Positions 34,511-45,527 of a stretch of DNA of 64,000 nt are shown one piece after another (the first letter of the stretch is position 1; every line of letters starts with the position of its first letter). Below the pieces are notes generated by a model. That model did not search any database, was not told the origin of the DNA, and saw only the letters and a list, made by a program, of their open reading frames with translations. The translations under genes and the position numbers were made by a program. Source of the stretch: Rhynchopus euleeides (Eukaryota > Euglenozoa > Diplonemea > Diplonemida > Diplonemidae); contig OY723290.1 of assembly GCA_963210315.1 (NCBI GenBank), positions 1,116,001-1,180,000 on the forward strand. The letters run 5' to 3'.

Positions 34511-34936
34511 ACCGACTCGGCAACCTTGGGCAACCTCGTAAAGTCCGCAGGCAACCTCGCAAAGCGGTTGGGCAACCTCAGGCAACTTCGCAAAGTGCTC
34601 AGGCAACCTCGGGCAACCTCGCAAAGTGGTCGGGCAGCCTCAGGCAACCTCGTAAAGTGGTCGGGCAACCTCAGGCAACTTCGCAAACCTGACAATTTGG
34701 TTCTGCCTGACAATTTGATTCTGCCTGACAATTTGATTCTGCCTGACAATTTGATTCTACCTGACAATTTGGTTCTACCTGACAATTTGATTCTGCCTGA
34801 CAATTTGGTTCTGCCTGACAATTTGATTCTGCCTGACAATTTGATTCTGCCTGACAATTTGATTCTACCTGACAATTTGGTTCTACCTGACAATTTGATT
34901 CTGCCTGACAATTTGATTCTGCCTGACAATTTGCTT
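34511..34936. repeat. Two adjacent tandem arrays
   Basis: 34511-34688 repeats GGGCAACCTCAGGCAACCTC with AAAGTGGTC. 34689-34936 holds about 14 copies of an 18-mer, CTGACAATTTGATTCTGC with A/G and G/A variants. Because 18 is a multiple of three, this gives open frames such as (DNLILP)n, which are not evidence for a gene. Confidence 0.95.
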
Positions 34937-36054
34937 CGAGAACAGCCTACAGGCAACCCCAGGTTGGGCCGGAATGAAGCGGGTCATAAAACACCCGCTT
35001 CATCACGAAAATGGATGAAAACCCCCAGAAATAGGCCAGGAAAACCATATTTGGGGCCACTTATGACCCGCTTCACCCCATAGTTGTCCAAAAAATGGAT
35101 TTTTTTGGGTTCCTGATTTTTTAGTGGGCTTTCAGGGCACCAGGGGGGCCCTGCCAGGGTTTTCATGAAAATCGGGTTCAAAAACGCCTAACTACTCGCG
35201 ACCCAGCTGTAGAAGGGTAACCCCTGCAGAGATTTGGGCAAATCCAAAAAGCGACAAAAAATAATTTCATACTTGTGCAAATTTTGACGATTTTCGGGTG
35301 GTGGGCGGGCCCAAGCCACGACAGTCGACGGACAGCACCTCGTCACCATTCAGCCACTATCGGGCAGCAGTTCATCTCCAGGGCAGCTGTGTCTCGACCA
35401 CTCAGCCCAGCCCACGTCGGAACCTCCGACCGTGTGCGTACTGGACTTCAATCTGATGGCAACGGGCAGCATTTCAGGCACAAACAGGCATGTACTAGCC
35501 ATCATTCTGAACCAAACGGGCAGCACTTCGAGTTCAAACGGGCGTGTCCTAGCCTTCATTCTGCATCACATCTTCACAATTGCATGTCCTCGCCCTTTGC
35601 CTCGAGCAAACGGACAGCATTCAGAGTCCAAACGGGCATGTACTAGACTTCATCCAGCTCGACGTACGGTCGAAACGGGCATGTCCGAACCCCGTGCCTC
35701 CCGCAAACGGGCATGTACTGGACTTCATTCTGCCGCAAACGGACAGCATTTAGAGTTCAAACGGGCATGTACTAGACTTCATCCTGCATCACAACAGCCG
35801 CGAACGGGCAGCATCTGGGCTTCAAACCGGCATGTGCTGGCCTTCGTGCTGCATCACAACGGCTGCAAACGGGCAGTCTTCCATTCTGCCGCAACGGACA
35901 GCATCCAGGGTGCAAACGGGCATGTACTAGCCTTTATCCGGCCGAACACCTTGGCAAACACTCGGCCTGCGGTGCATTTGGGGTCGACCACGAGAATGGC
36001 GTTGAACTATACAGAACCGCATTACAAAATCGTTGACACCCGAAGGAAGGCCAC
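34937..36054. repeat. Diverged GGGCATGTACTAG repeats
   Basis: From about 35460 to 35940, AAACGGGCATGTACTAGAC and AACGGGCAGCATTTCG recur 10 or more times at irregular 40-70-base spacing. The 306-codon plus-strand frame across it also runs into the next array and is not credible as a gene. Confidence 0.65.
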
Positions 36055-36495
36055 ACCAATCTGGGCAATGTCACACCAATGTCACACCAATCTGAGCATT
36101 GTCACACCAATGTCACACCAATCTGGGCAATGTCACACCAATGTCACACCCATCTGGGCAATGTCACACCAATGTCACACCAATCTGAGCATTGTCACAC
36201 CAATGTCACACCAATCTGAGCAATGTCACACCAATCTGGGCATTGTCACACCAATGTCACACCAATCTGGGCAATGTCACACCAATCTGAGCATTGTCAC
36301 ACCAATGTCACACCAATCTGAGCAATGTCACACCAATGTCACACCAATCTGAGCATTGTCACACCAATGTCACACCAATCTGGGCAATGTCACACCAATG
36401 TCACACCAATCTGGGCAATGTCACACCAATGTCACACCAATCTGGGCAATGTCACACCAATGTCACACCAATCTGAGCATTGTCACACCAATTTG
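36055..36495. repeat. Tandem array CACACCAATGTCACACCAAT
   Basis: Units of about 30 bp, AATCTGGGCAATGTCACACC AATGTCACACC, with GGGCAATG / GAGCATTG / GAGCAATG variants, about 14 copies. The variant order is mosaic, as expected from unequal exchange. Confidence 0.95.
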
Positions 36496-36529
36496 TAGAG
36501 GAGGCATAGCAAACGGAAATCATGGTTTG

Positions 36530-36665
36530 ACATAAGACTTACTTATTTTTACGCTTATTTCGTAAGATTTGTAAGTCTTACAAGACTTACGGATTTTTCC
36601 GGAAATCTTATAAGACTTATAAGATTCTTACAGAAATCTTGCAAGTCTTACAAGATTCTTACATC
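36530..36665. repeat. TAAGTCTTATAAGATT palindrome cluster
   Basis: Repeated A/T-rich palindromes around ATTTTTCCGGAAATC with TTACAAGACTTAC arms. The same family is at 46540-46960. Confidence 0.8.
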
Positions 36666-38687
36666 TTGCCCTGCTATTGGGGCAGGAACTGGGTGAACTG
36701 GCACCCTGATGTGCCTCGTTCAGCCGGCCACCTGGCGTGACACGGTCATGCACAGGCTCTTTGCAGGGTCGACCTCGCCCTGGACCAGTCGTAGGCTTAC
36801 GCTACTGTTGGTTTTCAGGACTGGCCACCACTGCGCGGGTCAAATTTTTTGGAAAGGGGGCCTTGACCAAAGGCAAACAGTTTTTGAGTTCTTGCACCAC
36901 TTCATCTCGGGACTACTCTGATTGGGGATTCCTCGGATTCGTCGACACGCTGTTTCAGAACTGTGCATCTCCATCCACACCGGCATCGGGTTACCCGCTG
37001 AATGCCGTGAGGGCCGAAGCCCAGGGTCAGATTTCGGTACAAGGCGATTAACAGGTCGTTGAGAGGTTCGCAAGTTTAAATGTACCTACAAAAGCTTCAT
37101 GTACCCGTGATAGGGATTTAGTCATTGCTATAGGTGAAGATCAGAGCCCAGGCGGGATGTAAGACAGGGTGTCGCAGATGCAACAATGTCTCCAGAGCCA
37201 CTTTGTATGCCTTTGTTCGGGATGCCCCTTCACCTGTCGCGCTTAGGTTCCGTCCAAGTTCGCCGATTCCAGTGCTTCAAGAGAGCACACAGTTCCTTCC
37301 CAGCAGTCTTCATCCTCGGTTCCGAATCATCGCAGTCCCTCGAATCCATGGTGCAGAACTAAATTCTCGAAAGGCGGTCAATGTTTTGAAAGGGGCCCGT
37401 GACCAGCGGAAATTGGAATTTTTGAACCCAAACCTGCAAGTGTGACTGTTGTTTAACGTTGTCCAAAGCCCCTTGCGGTGTGACAGTATATTCGTTTTGT
37501 GAATATCTGTCACATGGCTATGGCAACACAGACACAGGCAAGCTGGGGAGGCGTCGCGTCCGTCGAAAAGATCATTTCTGCACAACTACCGGCATCGCAG
37601 CTACGGTAGAAGTGACTGACCCTGTTCTTGTAATCTTGACGCTGGAAAATTCCATTCGGAAATACCAAACACAACCACGCAAGTGGTTGGAATGGGCGTC
37701 AAGATGATTTTTTGGGGAGTGGACTGCCCTGTATCGTGAACCCGCTGAGGGACAAAATACAGAACAGGGAGGCACAGGTGCAGGCACACACAGGCAGACA
37801 CAGACAACACTGAAAGCAGTCATTTGGGCGGGGGGCGGGATATTCCCTTCCAGTCATCGGAGATTCCCTTCATTCATCAGTGCGTCTTCAACGAAGACCC
37901 CAGGAAGCAAGACCACATCGTTTCCCAAACTCCCAAACTACAGGTTTTGTTTGTGCGCACGAGCGACAGTGTGTTGTGACCCCTGTGCAGGGCGTTGCTG
38001 TGAATAGGTGGTTTTGTGTTGCTCTCTCAAAACACACTGCGCGCGTACGCTCCCACTGACTCTTTCGCTGACAAGCAAGTTTGGGCAAAAAAAAAATATC
38101 ACCCCACGCCCCCAAGGTTCCCTCCCCCCGCTTCACACCGCCGCCCCCCCACTCCCCCTGGTCCACCGACGGGCAAGTTCTGAAAATCAAAAAACAAGAT
38201 GGGGGGCTTCGCTCGAAAGTGCAGAAAAGTGTGCCGACGCCGTCACCCGCCACAAAGAACACGGTGTAGGATTCTTCTGCTTTCACAAGCAGCAGAGACC
38301 AGGTGGGAGTGTGGCAGTCCCTGGCACGCCCCCGTGAGTGTTGGTAAAAAAAAAAGTAAAATTAGCGAAAAGTGAGAGCCTCCACAGCTCAACCCCGGCC
38401 AGTATGCGGTTTGTTTGTCCTAGAGAGCAGACTGACGTCGCGGAAGAACGAAGTGTGGTTTTGAGGGCGCCCTGAGGCCAAGCCCACAATCGAGTGTGGG
38501 CTTGGGCACGCATGCACAAACGCTGAACCCAAGTACACGAACCCAATTACACGACGCACGGTTGTCTGCGGTGAGGAAAAGAGACACTGAAGTCTCTGAA
38601 AAACCTGCCGCTGGCTAGCAACCCCGGCCCGATTGTCTCAACCAACCCCACCTGGAAAGGTGGGTGTTAGTACGACCACGTGTAACC
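36666..38687. other. Intergenic, no gene seen
   Basis: About 2 kb without a convincing frame. TTTTGTTTGTGCGCACG at about 37945 and the inverted dispersed motif (GCGGTTTGTTTGTCC) near 38410 are members of families seen at 13515, 20485, 24037 and 24383. Confidence 0.4.
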
Positions 38688-41019
38688 TCACACCTCAACT
38701 TCCCGCATCGCCGTCAGCGCGGACTCAACCGTCCGGATGAGCTGCACCCCCTCTGGAGGTCCTTCAGCATCATCTTCCTCGCTGTCAGACGCATGCTGAA
38801 CACCGGGGAAGCCCTTGCGGAGTGGCTTCTTCTTTGCGACCACCAGGTCCCCAAGGTCCTGGTTGGCCGCGCAGAAAACCACCTGGGCCTTGCGCTCGCG
38901 CGACATGGCATCCCGGCCCTGCAGTGCGTGAAGGGCCACACTCAGCACAGAGTCAGGAGCCGTCGACGCTGGGGGCAGATGGACGGCCGCCAGTGCCTTC
39001 TCCGCCAGGGAGGACAGGGGTGTTGCTGCCGTGATCCCAGAATCAGGTAAGTGCGCTCTCCAGAATTTCACAGTCTCCAGCCGGGTGTCCGTTGCTGCGA
39101 CCACGTAGGCATCCCATTCTACCTTGGTGACGCGGAAGGGGAGGCTCAGCTGAAGCTCTGCCAGCGACATCACGTTGCCGACGCCTCGCATGACGTTCAG
39201 CATGTCGGGGTCGAGGTGCCTCAGTGCTTGCCAGGTGACAAACCCGCTGTCGTGCGCATCCCACCTGTGAAGAGGGGAAGGAATGACAGTGCACCGACAT
39301 GGCATACCGCTTGTGCATCGCCACTGCAAGAGGCTTTGCGAAGTCGCCGATGGCTGGGTCGGCAGCCATCCTGTCGAGCTCACCCTGGCACTTCACAATC
39401 AACCCGTACACCTCATGACCCTTGCCGTGCTGGGTGTTGATGATTGCATCGACCAACGCGCGAAACTTCTTCGTCACGGTCAGCATCCTGCGGAAGTCAT
39501 CGCGGAGGGCCACGAGGTTGTCGCGCAGCAGACAGGCGAGCTTCCGCATCGACACCGGCACATCTGCGCGCTTCAGCTCCTGGCCAACCCAGATGTATAA
39601 CACCTGGAACCGGTCAAAGAGATGCTCGTAGATCTCCAGGCGCGCCACAAACCGTGTTTGCGAGGGGAGAGGGCACCTCTTGACCGGCACAGCCGTAGGA
39701 TTGTCAGCAGCAGCCTTCTGAGCCTCTTCCACGACCGTGAGAAGGTCGCTCAGCTGTGATGCCGCGGCAATTGCAACAGAGAACGCCGGGAGAACGTCGT
39801 GGAAGTGGGGGCGGAGCTGGCCCACGCGGAAGCTGCCCTCCTCAGCGCTGACGCAGCTGCGGATGGAGCTGCGCACCGAAGCCTCCAGCTCCTGCACCCC
39901 GTTGGCGGACATACGGGCGCAGTCATGCTGGGCTGCAACCCAACGGGCGTGGCGCTTTGCATTGAGCGACCCCTTCAGGAGGTTATCCATGTATTTGGCG
40001 ACCAGGAACGGAGGCCAGGCTGCGTCGTTGAGAGATCCCTCCCACTCGGAACCTGCATTCATGCAGATATGGGCAGCACACGGCAGGAAGATAATCTTGC
40101 GGTGTGATGCCGTCTGGAGGGCTGCAGGGCCGTCGGCTCCGCCGCGGTCCGACCGCACGCACAGAGGGTTGCCCAGACCGTAGTCCGCAATGACTTCCTC
40201 AACAGCGTCGCGAATCATCCGCGCATTTGTGTACCCCCGTGGAAAGAACACCGGGGGAAGGACGACGCTTGCATCTGCATTCTGGAGCAGCAGGATGCAT
40301 GCCGGGTCATTCTGCACCATCCCGCAATCATGCATCACCCAGTAGGGCTTGGACCCAAAAGTCTCGGTGATGTATGTCGTACCGATACCCATCAAGATAT
40401 CCAGGGTGGTACGCAGGAGGCGGTTGCAATTCGGTGGTGTCGCAGGAAGCTTACACCCCGAAAGGCACTCGAGGGCTGTCTGCATCTGATGTGCAGGGAT
40501 GCCGGCGTAGGCCATGGCAAGGCCAATGGCGTGCTCTGGCTCCGGGCCCAGTGCCTCTGTCACGGCACGCTTTTGCCTGCCAGCACGGTCACCGTTGCGC
40601 ACTCTATCTTTATGCGCACCGGTGCGGAAGTGCTTCGACAGATCACTCCTCTGGACGCCGGGCTTCCAGACCTTCGAACAGGGGTCGCAGATGAACACCT
40701 TTTGGGCGTCCGGCCACGACTTCTGCAAATCGGCAGCCCCCTTGAATTCAGTGCACTCGCTCAGGGTGACCGCTTTCAGATCGGGGAAGTCTGCCAGGTA
40801 CTCTTTTTCGAACTTTAAGGCGACACAACCTTCCCCTGCATGTTCCTTGCCCACAGGCTCTCTCGGGTTGACAGCGGCAAGAAGTGCGGCGGACAGATCG
40901 GCCTGCTCCACCTTCTCGGGACCCTTCGTCCTCCCGCGCTTCTTCGGCGACCCTCGTGGAGGCTGCGTCGTCGGATGATCGGCTTCGCGGCGGCGCTTCT
41001 TCACGGATGCAACAGCCAT
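38688..41019 (-). pseudogene. hAT transposase, 3' part (two exons), gene split by a retrotransposon
   Basis: Exons 41019-39308 and 39264-38688 join across a 43-nt GT-AG intron. The product has a basic N-terminal part (KKRRREAD...KKRGR), a BED-type zinc finger (C-x2-C....H-x4-H in FICDPCSKVW...LSKHFRTGAH), the hAT catalytic region (CVRSDRGGADG then CAAHICMNAGSEWE, with the Cys-x2-His seen in hAT enzymes) and a C-terminal hAT dimerisation-like segment (LAEKALAAVH...MSRERKAQVVFCA). The first codon present is an ATG at 41019, but the true 5' end lies 4.76 kb away at 45784-46005, beyond an inserted YR element. Removing the element leaves the reading frame continuous. The catalytic region appears intact, so expression from the internal ATG cannot be excluded. 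Confidence 0.85.
39265..39307 (-). other. 43-nt GT-AG intron in the hAT gene
   Basis: On the minus strand it starts GTATGCCATG and ends CCCCTCTTCACAG. Splicing restores the frame between MHKR and WDAHDSGFVTWQ; unspliced reading leads to a shifted, low-quality tail. Confidence 0.85.
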
Positions 41020-41229
41020 TGGCCACAGTGGGCCTGCTCACTAGTCGGAGTTCCCAAGGTTCCTGCCCCCCTCTCCCCTCGGTTCCATGCCATCTCTCCC
41101 CTTCTCTATTCGGTCACAGGAATGTTGGCTTGCAGTCCGTATAATTCTTGGGTTTTACACACAACCCCCCACACCTCAGGTAACGACAAGCTCCAACTTA
41201 CTTTCTCCCACGGACTGCGCAAAGCCTTT
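41020..41229 (+). repeat. Split direct repeat A1
   Basis: 210 bp, starts TGGCCACAGTGGGCCTGCTC and ends GCGCAAAGCCTTT; paired with A2 at 45294. Contains GTATAATTCTTGGG, a possible core promoter region about 130 bases before the gag ATG. Confidence 0.9.
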
Positions 41230-41276
41230 TTCTTTTTACACTTCAGAGAAGCAGTCCGTGGGAGAACGCTCTTAAA

Positions 41277-42260
41277 ATGGAAGCGGTTACGCAGATGCTC
41301 GACAGGCTCCACCAGCGCGGAGTGACCGAGATTGTGTACGAGGTCAGAGCATCCCCACAGGATGGCGACGAAATTGGGGGAGAGTACTCTCGCCACGCGG
41401 GGGTGCTGCGCAAAAACGACGACAACACGTACACCATCCTCTATACCCTGCCGTTAGAGGAACTCGATGAAGTCGAGCCCACGGGGTTGCAAGAATGCAC
41501 CATCCCCGTGGTGGGGTTTGACTACGCCAACCTCAGATCGGTGCATGAATACGCGAGGAAGCAGACCAAGGCACAACTCGACCTCATGAGAGAGTCGGTA
41601 CTAGACCTCGCCAAGGCGGTCCGCGAAGGCGCCAAGCAGGCGGGGACTGGGGGGAAAGCGGGAGGTGAGGCCGGGGCGGCACAGGCGCAACCGGAGGGGA
41701 GCAGCCCCCCTGCCCAGGACCCCCCCAAGCTCCCGACAATCGGGAACCTGCAGTCGGCCCTCAGCCTGCCCAACATGAGGCCGGCTTGCGTCTCCCAGTG
41801 CCAGGGGTTTTTGAAGGCAGGAGGGGTGGCAGCGGCGCGGGAGATGATCCGAGACCTGAGGCTGCAGTTCGGGACATCGAACAAGGTGACCCACCTGAGC
41901 ACGTGGGTCGCCCTCGCGCAGGAGGCTGCTGAGCGGGGGTTCTGGTCCACCACCGTGACCCAGATGGGGAACCAGCTGCTGCACGAGCTGGTGGTGAATG
42001 AGGCGTGGAAACAACACAGGATCCCCCGGGCGCAGGTGGAGGCGGAGATGCGGACGGCCGACACGGAAGCATCCGCTGCTGACCGGGCCATCGCCAAGCT
42101 GGCGGGGCGTGCACGCACGACGAAGGGGGGAAAGGGGGGCAACGGTGGCCCTCCCCAGTCTTTTCCCCCCCCGAATCGGTATTCCCCCTACCCCCACCAC
42201 ACATTTCAGGGAAAGGGGGGAAAGGGGGGGAAACCCCGGGGCAACACCAACTGGAATTAA
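41277..42260 (+). CDS. Gag-like protein of the YR retrotransposon (327 aa)
   Basis: First ORF of the element, ATG 48 bases after A1. The N-terminal 110 residues are compact and charged (MEAVTQMLDRLHQRGVTEIV). A Gly/Ala/Pro linker follows, then a helical block at about 160-265 (REMIRDLRLQFG, STWVALAQEAAERGFW). The tail is Gly/Lys/Arg-rich (TTKGGKGGNGG, FQGKGGKGGKPRG), a plausible nucleic-acid-binding end. No CCHC knuckle is present. The Gag role is assigned from position and composition, not from a recognised domain. Confidence 0.7.
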   Translation: MEAVTQMLDRLHQRGVTEIVYEVRASPQDGDEIGGEYSRHAGVLRKNDDNTYTILYTLPLEELDEVEPTGLQECTIPVVGFDYANLRSVHEYARKQTKAQLDLMRESVLDLAKAVREGAKQAGTGGKAGGEAGAAQAQPEGSSPPAQDPPKLPTIGNLQSALSLPNMRPACVSQCQGFLKAGGVAAAREMIRDLRLQFGTSNKVTHLSTWVALAQEAAERGFWSTTVTQMGNQLLHELVVNEAWKQHRIPRAQVEAEMRTADTEASAADRAIAKLAGRARTTKGGKGGNGGPPQSFPPPNRYSPYPHHTFQGKGGKGGKPRGNTNWN

Positions 42261-42283
42261 CACCGGCACTCGGCCAGGACATC

Positions 42284-43348
42284 ATGCAGGCACTCGGCCA
42301 AATCACGGCACTCTGCCAAAAACTGGGACAGGAAAGGCCCCCCCAACCCCCTACCCCCCCTCCCGCCCCCCAGAACATCGTCCAGAACACTCTGTCGGAG
42401 GTGTACACGCAAGCTGCGCCGGCAAGGACCCGGGCCAGGGACGACCACACTCTGTGGGAAGCAAAGGAACGGCTGGAAGAAGTCATGAAAGAGAGCCTGG
42501 CGGAACGCACAATCTCCACCAGGGGTGGGCTATGGAAAAGACTGGAAAGTTGGTGTGTGACAGCAGACCTCTCCCTACCCCCCTCGGAAGATGCAGCAGT
42601 TCTGTTTCTGGCGGGAATGACCCACTTGACAACAAGCACAGTCAAAAATTATGCATCGGCAATAAACGCAGTCGGTCTGCAGCAGGGGAATTGGTCCCCG
42701 CTCCCCCTTCAGGGCTATGCCAACGCACTGGCTCGTGCGACCCCCTTTTCCCCCCCGAAGCAAGCTGTCCCCGCAAAAAAGGCCGAAGTGACCCAGGCGG
42801 TGTTTGTTCTGTTCACAAGGGGGCACGAGGTGGAGGCGAACCTGTTGTTGTTTCTGTGGAAGACAGCCTGCCGCTACCGCGATGCGGCAGATCTCACGGT
42901 AAAGGATGTGAAACCCACAGCATGTGGAACACGACTCGTGGTGGATTTTTACAGGTCAAAGGCAATCAAGACGACCCCATTTGTGGATCGCAGGTTCGCA
43001 GTTGCAGCGGGGGCGGGTTTGGAGCGTCTGATTGCGTTCGTGGTGGAGAAAAGACAGACATGCCCCTTGGAATCCCTTCTGTTCGGTGTCCCCCACTCCC
43101 AATTTCTGCGCCTTCTCCGCCAATGCCCCAACTGCCAAGAGTGGACGCTTCATTCACCCCGACGGGGGGCCCTGCAATTTCTAGCCACACTGGCAGCCAA
43201 CGGTATCCTCCCCCCCCAGGACATCCCCAGGATTGCCAGGCACAAAACCGCGAACCCCATTCTTCCCCCCACCACCATGAGATACCTCGCGAACGTGAAC
43301 GAGGAGGTGGCCCTGGCCCTCTCCCCAGAGTGTTGTGCCCGTCTTTAA
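42284..43348 (+). CDS. Tyrosine recombinase of the YR retrotransposon (354 aa)
   Basis: Shows the family's catalytic set in order: Arg in WKTACRYRDAADL (about residue 197), Lys in YRSKAIKTTPF (about 228), H-x2-R in LHSPRRGAL (about 290-293), His in IARHKT (about 319) and the nucleophile Tyr in TTMRYLANV (about 334). The N-terminal half has a Pro-rich leader and a helical SAM-like core-binding region (MTHLTTSTVKNYASAINAVG). It would insert the circular cDNA without target duplication, matching the missing duplication at this locus. The start is the ATG 23 bases after the gag stop. Confidence 0.88.
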   Translation: MQALGQITALCQKLGQERPPQPPTPPPAPQNIVQNTLSEVYTQAAPARTRARDDHTLWEAKERLEEVMKESLAERTISTRGGLWKRLESWCVTADLSLPPSEDAAVLFLAGMTHLTTSTVKNYASAINAVGLQQGNWSPLPLQGYANALARATPFSPPKQAVPAKKAEVTQAVFVLFTRGHEVEANLLLFLWKTACRYRDAADLTVKDVKPTACGTRLVVDFYRSKAIKTTPFVDRRFAVAAGAGLERLIAFVVEKRQTCPLESLLFGVPHSQFLRLLRQCPNCQEWTLHSPRRGALQFLATLAANGILPPQDIPRIARHKTANPILPPTTMRYLANVNEEVALALSPECCARL

Positions 43349-43389
43349 CGGAACTTGGTGCCCCCCCCGAGCATAGTAGCCACTCCGGC

Positions 43390-45033
43390 ATGGGAAAACG
43401 GGTGTCCAGGGGTTCCCTTCCAACCCAAGAACAACTAAAAGCCCCGTTGCATTGCAAAAAAGTCCCTATTATTTCTATTCCTGAGGTACTTCGGATGGCC
43501 AAGGGGCCAGTGCGTGAAAGGATCAGCACACTGCTGGACATGACAGCCAACCCCCAGGCCATGGCGCGGGAGGTCTCAGAGCAGAGCTGGACCCCGGCAA
43601 CTGTGAAACCCAAGAGCCAGGCCTTTTCTTCTCGTTTTTCGGTGCAGCTGGAAGAGGCAGGGCTGGTGCGGAGAGCCCCGGACTTTGATTTTGGCAAGAG
43701 AAACCCTGTTCTGGCTATTTCCCCTTTCGTTGTCTTCGAAGAAAAGCAGGGGTATGGCCCACACGGGGGCCGACTGAGGCCCATCATGTGGACCAAAGAC
43801 CACAACTCCCTCGCGGCAGCTTATGGATACCGCTGCCAAGTTGTTTTCCCCACCTCCCCAACAGTGTTGTCCAGGGTGGAATGCGAGTGCGCCTCCCAAA
43901 GAGACCTAGCGGCTTCCTTTTTTCAGATCCCCATTCCCGAAGAGTCTCAGAAATACTTCACATACCGTGATGACAAGGGGGAGGCATACTGCCTGACCCG
44001 TTTGCCAATGGGGGCGTCGTGGTCCCCAGAGTTGATGCACCTGATCATGTATGCACTTTCCCACTGCTATCTCTCAACCCCCCCCACGGCGGTATTCTCT
44101 CCCTCCCCATCTACATCCACTCCGGAACTGTGCGTTGACGTGTATGTCGACAACGTGCGGTACGCGGGCACCTGGGAGCGTGTTCGGGAGGCAACGGCGG
44201 CGTTTGACGTGGCAGCGAGACGCGCCGGCGCGACGATATCTGAGGCGAGCGACGGTGACACGGAGTACGTCTTCCTCGGGTTCGGCTTCCACTGCCGTCG
44301 AGAGGTGGGCGTTGGGCCCAAGGTGGCGAGGAAGCTGAGGGCGGCGCGGGCGGACCTGATGGCTCAGGGCGAGACGAAGCCGAGGGTTAGGCGGTGCGAC
44401 TTGGAATCCTTGGGTGGTCGTCTGGTGTGGGCCTCGCCCCTGGTGGTGCAGCCTCTGGGCAGGTTTATCGACGCCATCATCGCCCTGCGCCGCAACAGCA
44501 ACGCATTGAACCGTGGTGCACACCCGGACGAAGAAGTACAGCTCTCCGCGCAAACGACTGAGGCGGCGGTGCGTTGGATCGACGCTGCGCTCCAACCGAG
44601 GATGTACAAGGAGTTCACCGAGATGAGCCGAGGCCGGGGGGTAGAGATCTGGTCGGATGCTTCGGTGACGGGGTGCGGTGTTGTGGTGTCAGCAGGCGGC
44701 GCTCTTCGATCGTTTGGGCGACGCTGGACCTGGGAAGAGGCTGACGAACTGCCGGAGGAGCAGCGGTCGACGCGGATCGCGGTGCTTGAGGCACGTGCTG
44801 TGGTCTACGGCATGGAGGAGTGTGTCGGGGAGAACGCCTGGGGTGCCAACGTGAAGTGGTACCTTGACAACACCGCGGTGATCGGGGCGCTGCAGCGCGG
44901 GTATTCTCCGGCTCGGGCACTGAACAGAGAGGTGATGCGGATCCTGGGGCTGACGTCATCATATTTCACAGCGGTGCAATGGGCCTACATCAAATCACGG
45001 GATAACCCCGCAGACAAGCCGAGCCGGAGGTAG
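43390..45033 (+). CDS. Reverse transcriptase-RNase H of the YR retrotransposon (547 aa)
   Basis: The frame is open from 41998, but the part overlapping the other ORFs is an antiframe shadow; the ATG at 43390 lies 41 bases after the recombinase stop. RT motifs: RDLAASFFQIPI (first catalytic Asp), CLTRLPMGASWSPELM and VDVYVDNVRY at about 44137-44160, where the usual YxDD is YVDN. RNase H residues follow: EIWSDASVTGCG, VLEARAVVYGM, WYLDNTAVIGAL and SRDNPADKPSRR at the C end, giving D-E-D-D. There is no integrase or protease, which fits a YR retroelement. Confidence 0.88.
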   Translation: MGKRVSRGSLPTQEQLKAPLHCKKVPIISIPEVLRMAKGPVRERISTLLDMTANPQAMAREVSEQSWTPATVKPKSQAFSSRFSVQLEEAGLVRRAPDFDFGKRNPVLAISPFVVFEEKQGYGPHGGRLRPIMWTKDHNSLAAAYGYRCQVVFPTSPTVLSRVECECASQRDLAASFFQIPIPEESQKYFTYRDDKGEAYCLTRLPMGASWSPELMHLIMYALSHCYLSTPPTAVFSPSPSTSTPELCVDVYVDNVRYAGTWERVREATAAFDVAARRAGATISEASDGDTEYVFLGFGFHCRREVGVGPKVARKLRAARADLMAQGETKPRVRRCDLESLGGRLVWASPLVVQPLGRFIDAIIALRRNSNALNRGAHPDEEVQLSAQTTEAAVRWIDAALQPRMYKEFTEMSRGRGVEIWSDASVTGCGVVVSAGGALRSFGRRWTWEEADELPEEQRSTRIAVLEARAVVYGMEECVGENAWGANVKWYLDNTAVIGALQRGYSPARALNREVMRILGLTSSYFTAVQWAYIKSRDNPADKPSRR

Positions 45034-45037
45034 CGAA

Positions 45038-45293
45038 GGGGTGTCGTTCGGCGCTGATCGCGCGGCTCTTCCGCTGCGTCCTGCGGCGACCTGCGTCTTT
45101 GGTGACTTCAGCCGCGCGCTCAGCGTACCCCTGCGCTACGAACAGTAATGGTAACAGAAGATCGTGCTGCCCACTCCCCACTCCCCTCTCCACCACACTT
45201 GTAGGAAGGCTAAGTGCCAAGAGGGCAAGGCTTGCCCGGAATGTGTTGCTGCGTACACTTAGCCTCCCTCACACAGGAACCGATGGGGAACTC
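45038..45293 (+). repeat. Split direct repeat B1
   Basis: 256 bp, starts GGGGTGTCGTTCGGCGCTGA, begins four bases after the RT stop and abuts A2. Paired with B2 at 45528-45783. Confidence 0.9.
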
Positions 45294-45503
45294 TGGCCAC
45301 AGTGGGCCTGCTCACTAGTCGGAGTTCCCAAGGTTCCTGCCCCCCTCTCCCCTCGGTTCCATGCCATCTCTCCCCTTCTCTATTCGGTCACAGGAATGTT
45401 GGCTTGCAGTCCGTATAATTCTTGGGTTTTACACACAACCCCCCACACCTCAGGTAACGACAAGCTCCAACTTACTTTCTCCCACGGACTGCGCAAAGCC
45501 TTT
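45294..45503 (+). repeat. Split direct repeat A2
   Basis: Second copy of A1, offset 4,274 bases. Confidence 0.9.
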
Positions 45504-45527
45504 CTCTGTTTCCCTTCCCTCCCACCC

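Noticed and set aside
35432-36352. 306-codon plus-strand frame
   Set aside because: Built from GGGCATGTACTAG repeats and the 30-bp array; no domain.
33851-36495. CRISPR array
   Set aside because: The repeats are head-to-tail without unique spacers, in a eukaryotic context, and with no cas genes.
41998-43389. Upstream extension of the RT frame
   Set aside because: It overlaps the gag and recombinase ORFs, which have clear family features; the translation is Pro/Arg/Gly-rich and typical of a GC-rich shadow frame.
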